Shown here one piece after another: positions 61,083 to 64,000 of a stretch of DNA of 64,000 bases. The DNA lies in the NCBI GenBank assembly GCA_964463695.1, contig CAYXCZ010000005.1:1-64000 (forward strand). Reading direction: 5' to 3'. The number at the start of each line of letters is the position of its first letter. Within the stretch, counting starts at the first letter, position 1. The stretch comes from JALNZU01 sp964463695 (GTDB lineage: Bacteria; Bacteroidota; Bacteroidia; Bacteroidales; F082). The notes beneath the pieces were generated by a model. It had not been told where the DNA came from. It made no database searches and saw nothing but the letters and a program-made list of their open reading frames with translations. The position numbers were made by a program, and so were the translations under genes.

Positions 61083-61832
61083 ATGGCCAAACATTTCCTG
61101 TCAGTATTCTTATTACTTGCAACAATACTCGTCAATGCCCAACAATTAATCCTCATGGATCGTATGAACGGGAATAAAATCGTGAACGATTCAACCATCA
61201 CCATCTCAAGCGCGGACTCCCAAATTATCGATCTTACTGTCCAATTCACGATGAAAAACAATACCGATAAACTCCTTTCCTTGAATTTGAGAAAAACAGT
61301 CAATTATATGGCTGATTCAACCATCGACTATTTTTGTTTTGGCGTACAATGCTGGCCGGAAACAGATACAACCAATTATCCTGACACCATTCAAGCAGGC
61401 GCTGAAGATTATACTTTTGCCTCACATGTGGTTCATTTTCGTCGTTTCGAAATGCCACCACTTCCCATTGGAAAATCGTCGATAACCTATACAATCTATG
61501 ATGACACCAGTTATCCTGAAACCATCGAAGCCAATGTAACTGTTATTTACGACCACCGGAACGAATTGGGATTAATGGAGAACAATATGGCGGAGGCTCT
61601 CGTCTATCCTAATCCTGTAAATAGCCATATAACCATCGCTGTTGACGATCGCATGAAAGGACAAAACAAGGTGAATATTTACAACAACCAGGGAAGACTC
61701 GTAAAGTCAATGTCACAAGTTATTAAGGACGACAAAATAATGATTCCGGTTGAAGAACTCAACGCAGGCTACTACATTGGCCACATTGAAAATGCCACAT
61801 CAGAACCGCTATTGTTTAGGTTTATCAAATAA
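61083..61832 (+). CDS. Small secreted protein with T9SS sorting domain
   Basis: A 249-residue exported protein. Signal peptide about 1-19. Residues about 25-160 form a single beta-sandwich-like domain (FTMKNNTDKLLSLNLRKTV) resembling the stand-alone Ig-like domains of other Bacteroidota cargo, with two Cys near 82-90 that could pair. Residues about 170-249 are a T9SS type A domain (VYPNPVNSHITI, VNIYNNQGRLVKSM, LNAGYYIG). No catalytic site. The SusCD locus follows on the opposite strand. Confidence 0.85.
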   Translation: MAKHFLSVFLLLATILVNAQQLILMDRMNGNKIVNDSTITISSADSQIIDLTVQFTMKNNTDKLLSLNLRKTVNYMADSTIDYFCFGVQCWPETDTTNYPDTIQAGAEDYTFASHVVHFRRFEMPPLPIGKSSITYTIYDDTSYPETIEANVTVIYDHRNELGLMENNMAEALVYPNPVNSHITIAVDDRMKGQNKVNIYNNQGRLVKSMSQVIKDDKIMIPVEELNAGYYIGHIENATSEPLLFRFIK

Positions 61833-62155
61833 CAATTGCTCTATCTCGCTCATTCAGCACACATTACATACTTAAAACAGCTGTCTGACATACAATCGTC
61901 AGAATTAGAATTAGTTTAGTGCAAAGTCCCTGTTGACACTATCCAACACAAGCCAAAATTAAGCCCACAATACATATATCAATATGGTTTCAGGTTTTGG
62001 TGAATCGGAATGAAAAGAACATGGCAAAACCTGAAAGACTGCAGGGTTCAAGACCAGTAAATATAAGAATCTGAGATAAAAAAAACGGTCTCAAAAATTG
62101 AGACCGTTTGGGCAAAACCAATAAATAGGTTTAAAAGATGCACTAACCATTATAT
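61833..62155. other. 323-base convergent intergenic region
   Basis: Between the T9SS gene (plus) and SusD (minus). Only the SusD terminator at 62078-62109 is recognisable. No terminator is visible directly after the T9SS gene. Confidence 0.5.
62078..62109 (-). terminator. Intrinsic terminator of the SusCD operon
   Basis: A perfect 12-bp stem AAACGGTCTCAA/TTGAGACCGTTT with loop TTT (minus strand), followed by a T run on the minus strand. It lies 46 bases after the SusD stop. Confidence 0.88.
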
Positions 62156-63592
62156 CTATTCATCCCAGAATATCTTTGTACTTAGCTTATCGCCACCAAT
62201 TTTTGATGCAGCGGCGGCATTGTTATCTTTATTCAGGGTTTGTTCGTTAACTGGATATGTGTGGCGACGTGGAACAGCACCTTCGGCTGATTCGTCTGGT
62301 GCAGGAGGAAGATTCAATACAGGGAAATCAAGTCTTCTGTATGAAGTCCAACCTTCAAGACCACGAACGTAGAAAGCTAACCAAGCCTGTGTACCAATCT
62401 TTTGTTTCCAGTTGCCTGTTGCTGTTGCATAAGCAACATCTGCACGTGCAAGATATGCATCTGCATCAGCAGTAGAAACTTCCCAATATTCCATTGAAGA
62501 ACGAACTCCGTTTGTATACCAGGTAGCGGCATCTCCACCAACACTATATCCGCGTTCAGCAGCTTCAGCAAGGTAGAATGCAAGCTCAGTATAATCAAGC
62601 ATTACAGCGGCATAAGTTTCTTCTTCAATTCTTGGGTTGATATGTGAGAACTGTGCGAAAGGATTGGTTTCTCCATAGATTCCACCATTATAAACATCAC
62701 CATTGATATCGAAGTATTTTTCTCTTCTTGGGTCTTCCTTTCCATTCATCAGATCGATGATGGTATTTGCCGGAACAAAGTCATGACGACCGCTCTGGAT
62801 CAAATCCTGGAACAGTGGGTTAGAATTTGCTCCTGAAAGGAATTGGAATGAGCATGCTTCACCAAAACCAAAAGCACTGGCATATGCACCTTCAACATAA
62901 GATTTTGATAATCCAGCATCTACAGTTGAAATTGCAACACCCATTTTAACTATGAGTGTATTAGCAAACTTTTTCCACATGGCAACGTCACCACCCATCA
63001 TCAAGTCATCAGCACCAAAACTACCGGCAGCTGGATTCAATCCATCAGCAGCAGCTTTTGCACGAATAAGAAGATCTTTGTAGATAGTGAAAGCATCATC
63101 ATATACAGGAGAAATGTTTTCGATATCTAATGCTTCTGTATAAGGAACATCACCGAAAATATCTACCAATTGATGATATGCATAAACTTCTACAATGTCG
63201 ATGATAAACAACTTGTTGGCTTTAGCAATGGTAGCTTCATCGCCATCAGCTGCTTCAAGTTCTACGAGTCTGCGTGCTTCCTTGAGGTCAACAAGAATAT
63301 CACGGTAATAAATTCTAAACAATGTGTTACCGATGTTACGATTTAAAACGTCGTAGTTTGATTCGTCTGTATAGGTTGTTTCTGTCCAGTATTGGGCAAA
63401 AAGTTTCCAGTTATTGATGTTCACGTTGGTGCTGGAATACATATCCGCCAGAGCTTTCTGAGCATTTGCAAATAAGAACTGTCCCGGAACTTCTACAGCA
63501 CGTTTTTTGTCGGTATTGAAGTCTTCAAAGTTCTTTGTACAAGAGACCAGAAAACCGACCATTATTAATAGAATGATTGTTATCTTTTTCAT
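62156..63592 (-). CDS. SusD/RagB family surface lipoprotein
   Basis: A 478-residue lipoprotein. Lipobox VSC with Cys18; the early NFEDFNTDKKRAVEVPGQFL is typical of the SusD-like_2 group. Middle TPR-like helices (YAYHQLVDIFGDVPYTEAL) and the ending YVRGLEGWTSYRRLDFP match SusD. It forms the lid over the SusC channel and helps capture a nutrient. SusC is upstream with a 12-base gap. No enzymes of a polysaccharide locus lie within the window on this side, so the ligand (glycan or peptide) is unknown. Confidence 0.95.
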   Translation of the reverse strand: MKKITIILLIMVGFLVSCTKNFEDFNTDKKRAVEVPGQFLFANAQKALADMYSSTNVNINNWKLFAQYWTETTYTDESNYDVLNRNIGNTLFRIYYRDILVDLKEARRLVELEAADGDEATIAKANKLFIIDIVEVYAYHQLVDIFGDVPYTEALDIENISPVYDDAFTIYKDLLIRAKAAADGLNPAAGSFGADDLMMGGDVAMWKKFANTLIVKMGVAISTVDAGLSKSYVEGAYASAFGFGEACSFQFLSGANSNPLFQDLIQSGRHDFVPANTIIDLMNGKEDPRREKYFDINGDVYNGGIYGETNPFAQFSHINPRIEEETYAAVMLDYTELAFYLAEAAERGYSVGGDAATWYTNGVRSSMEYWEVSTADADAYLARADVAYATATGNWKQKIGTQAWLAFYVRGLEGWTSYRRLDFPVLNLPPAPDESAEGAVPRRHTYPVNEQTLNKDNNAAAASKIGGDKLSTKIFWDE

Positions 63593-63604
63593 GTTACTAA
63601 AGAA

Positions 63605-64000
63605 TTAAAATTGTAAATTAATGCTGAAACCTACGTTACGCGTGCTGGGCATAACACCGCTCTGCCATCCCTGAACGTTACCTGAACTTTGACTGGCTTC
63701 AGGATCAGCATGAGGAAGTTTTTTACTTAGAATCCAAAGGTTTGAACCAACAACGCTGAAAGTAGCACCATGAATCCAGTTCACTTTTGAAATCACACTT
63801 GAAGGAAGGCTATATGAAAGAACAACTTCACGAAGTTTTACGTAAGATGCATCATATACAAAAGCTGCGTTTGGATTTCTTGAATAACCGAATACGCGAT
63901 AGTCAGCACCTTCAACACGTTTAGTGTTTGTTGTACCATCTTCAAAAACGCCTTCAAGAATTAACCCGCCACCATCTTCGATGAGGTTACGAACAGGATT
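63605..64000 (-). CDS. SusC/RagA TonB-linked outer-membrane protein, C-terminal part
   Basis: The last 131 codons of a SusC-type receptor; the gene continues past the window end. Visible: RVFGYSRNPNAAFVYDASYV, then KLREVVLSYSLPSSVI (the conserved late-barrel motif of SusC), and the terminal strand VGFSINLQF with a C-terminal Phe. The reading frame is open from base 64000. It forms the channel for the SusD lipoprotein downstream. Confidence 0.93.
   Translation of the reverse strand, partial: NPVRNLIEDGGGLILEGVFEDGTTNTKRVEGADYRVFGYSRNPNAAFVYDASYVKLREVVLSYSLPSSVISKVNWIHGATFSVVGSNLWILSKKLPHADPEASQSSGNVQGWQSGVMPSTRNVGFSINLQF

Noticed and set aside
1..64000. CRISPR arrays, insertion sequences, prophage genes
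   Set aside because: No direct-repeat/spacer series, transposase or phage structural gene was found.

Overview
The window is a chromosomal stretch of a Bacteroidota bacterium, most likely of the Bacteroidales/Marinilabiliales type. The evidence is: secreted proteins with type IX secretion (T9SS) C-terminal sorting domains, a SusC/SusD pair, a TonB receptor paired with a DUF4249 lipoprotein, a two-component sensor with a periplasmic propeller, Bacteroidota-only families (DUF3822, DUF5606, DUF2279, the DUF2795 small protein), AT-rich intergenic DNA, mostly absent Shine-Dalgarno sequences, and many TAnnTTTG (-7) promoter boxes just upstream of genes. The DNA is dense and mostly housekeeping. I see no insertion sequence, prophage, CRISPR array or rRNA.

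Layout. 1-2.6 kb: the end of tRNA-Arg(CCG), a divergent TetR-like regulator and a secreted BNR-repeat protein. 2.6-7.8 kb: a dicarboxylate/amino-acid symporter, phosphofructokinase, two small proteins and a secreted M14 carboxypeptidase. 7.9-17.6 kb (minus strand): a 1,499-residue hybrid sensor kinase, a YfcC-type transporter and a TonB receptor/DUF4249 pair. 17.7-27.7 kb (plus): VOC and metallo-beta-lactamase proteins, dnaK, a T9SS cargo protein, purL and an SDR dehydrogenase. 27.8-29.6 kb (minus): holA and amn. 29.9-35.6 kb (plus): an HsdR-N-like nuclease-fold protein, a TPR hybrid kinase, and an operon ending in DUF3822-rsmD. 35.6-40.8 kb (minus): small proteins, a cobalamin adenosyltransferase, an ABC ATPase, a methyltransferase, a large secreted unknown and a CDF transporter.

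41.2-46.3 kb (plus) is the most interesting region. A tightly coupled four-gene operon encodes a sodium:solute symporter, a class III CoA-transferase, a 2-oxoacid:ferredoxin oxidoreductase alpha subunit and an unusual fused beta-gamma subunit. It has a CRP/FNR-shaped palindrome at its promoter, and its terminator lies inside the 3' end of a convergent porin-like gene. The genes together suggest import of a carboxylate, its oxidative decarboxylation to an acyl-CoA, and CoA transfer. The substrate is unknown.

46.3-60.6 kb: the porin-like gene, pabA, DUF2279, DUF5606, pyrD, TM2/DUF2752 proteins, murB, two overlapping glycosyltransferases, ftsE, thiS, a LuxR-type regulator with a degenerate receiver domain, a secreted EEP-family phosphatase/nuclease, an S4 protein, der and era. 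60.7-64 kb: initiator tRNA with an unusual 1:72 pair, a small T9SS cargo protein, a SusD lipoprotein and the C-terminal end of its SusC partner, cut by the window edge. All functions are read from sequence motifs and family knowledge; no search was run.
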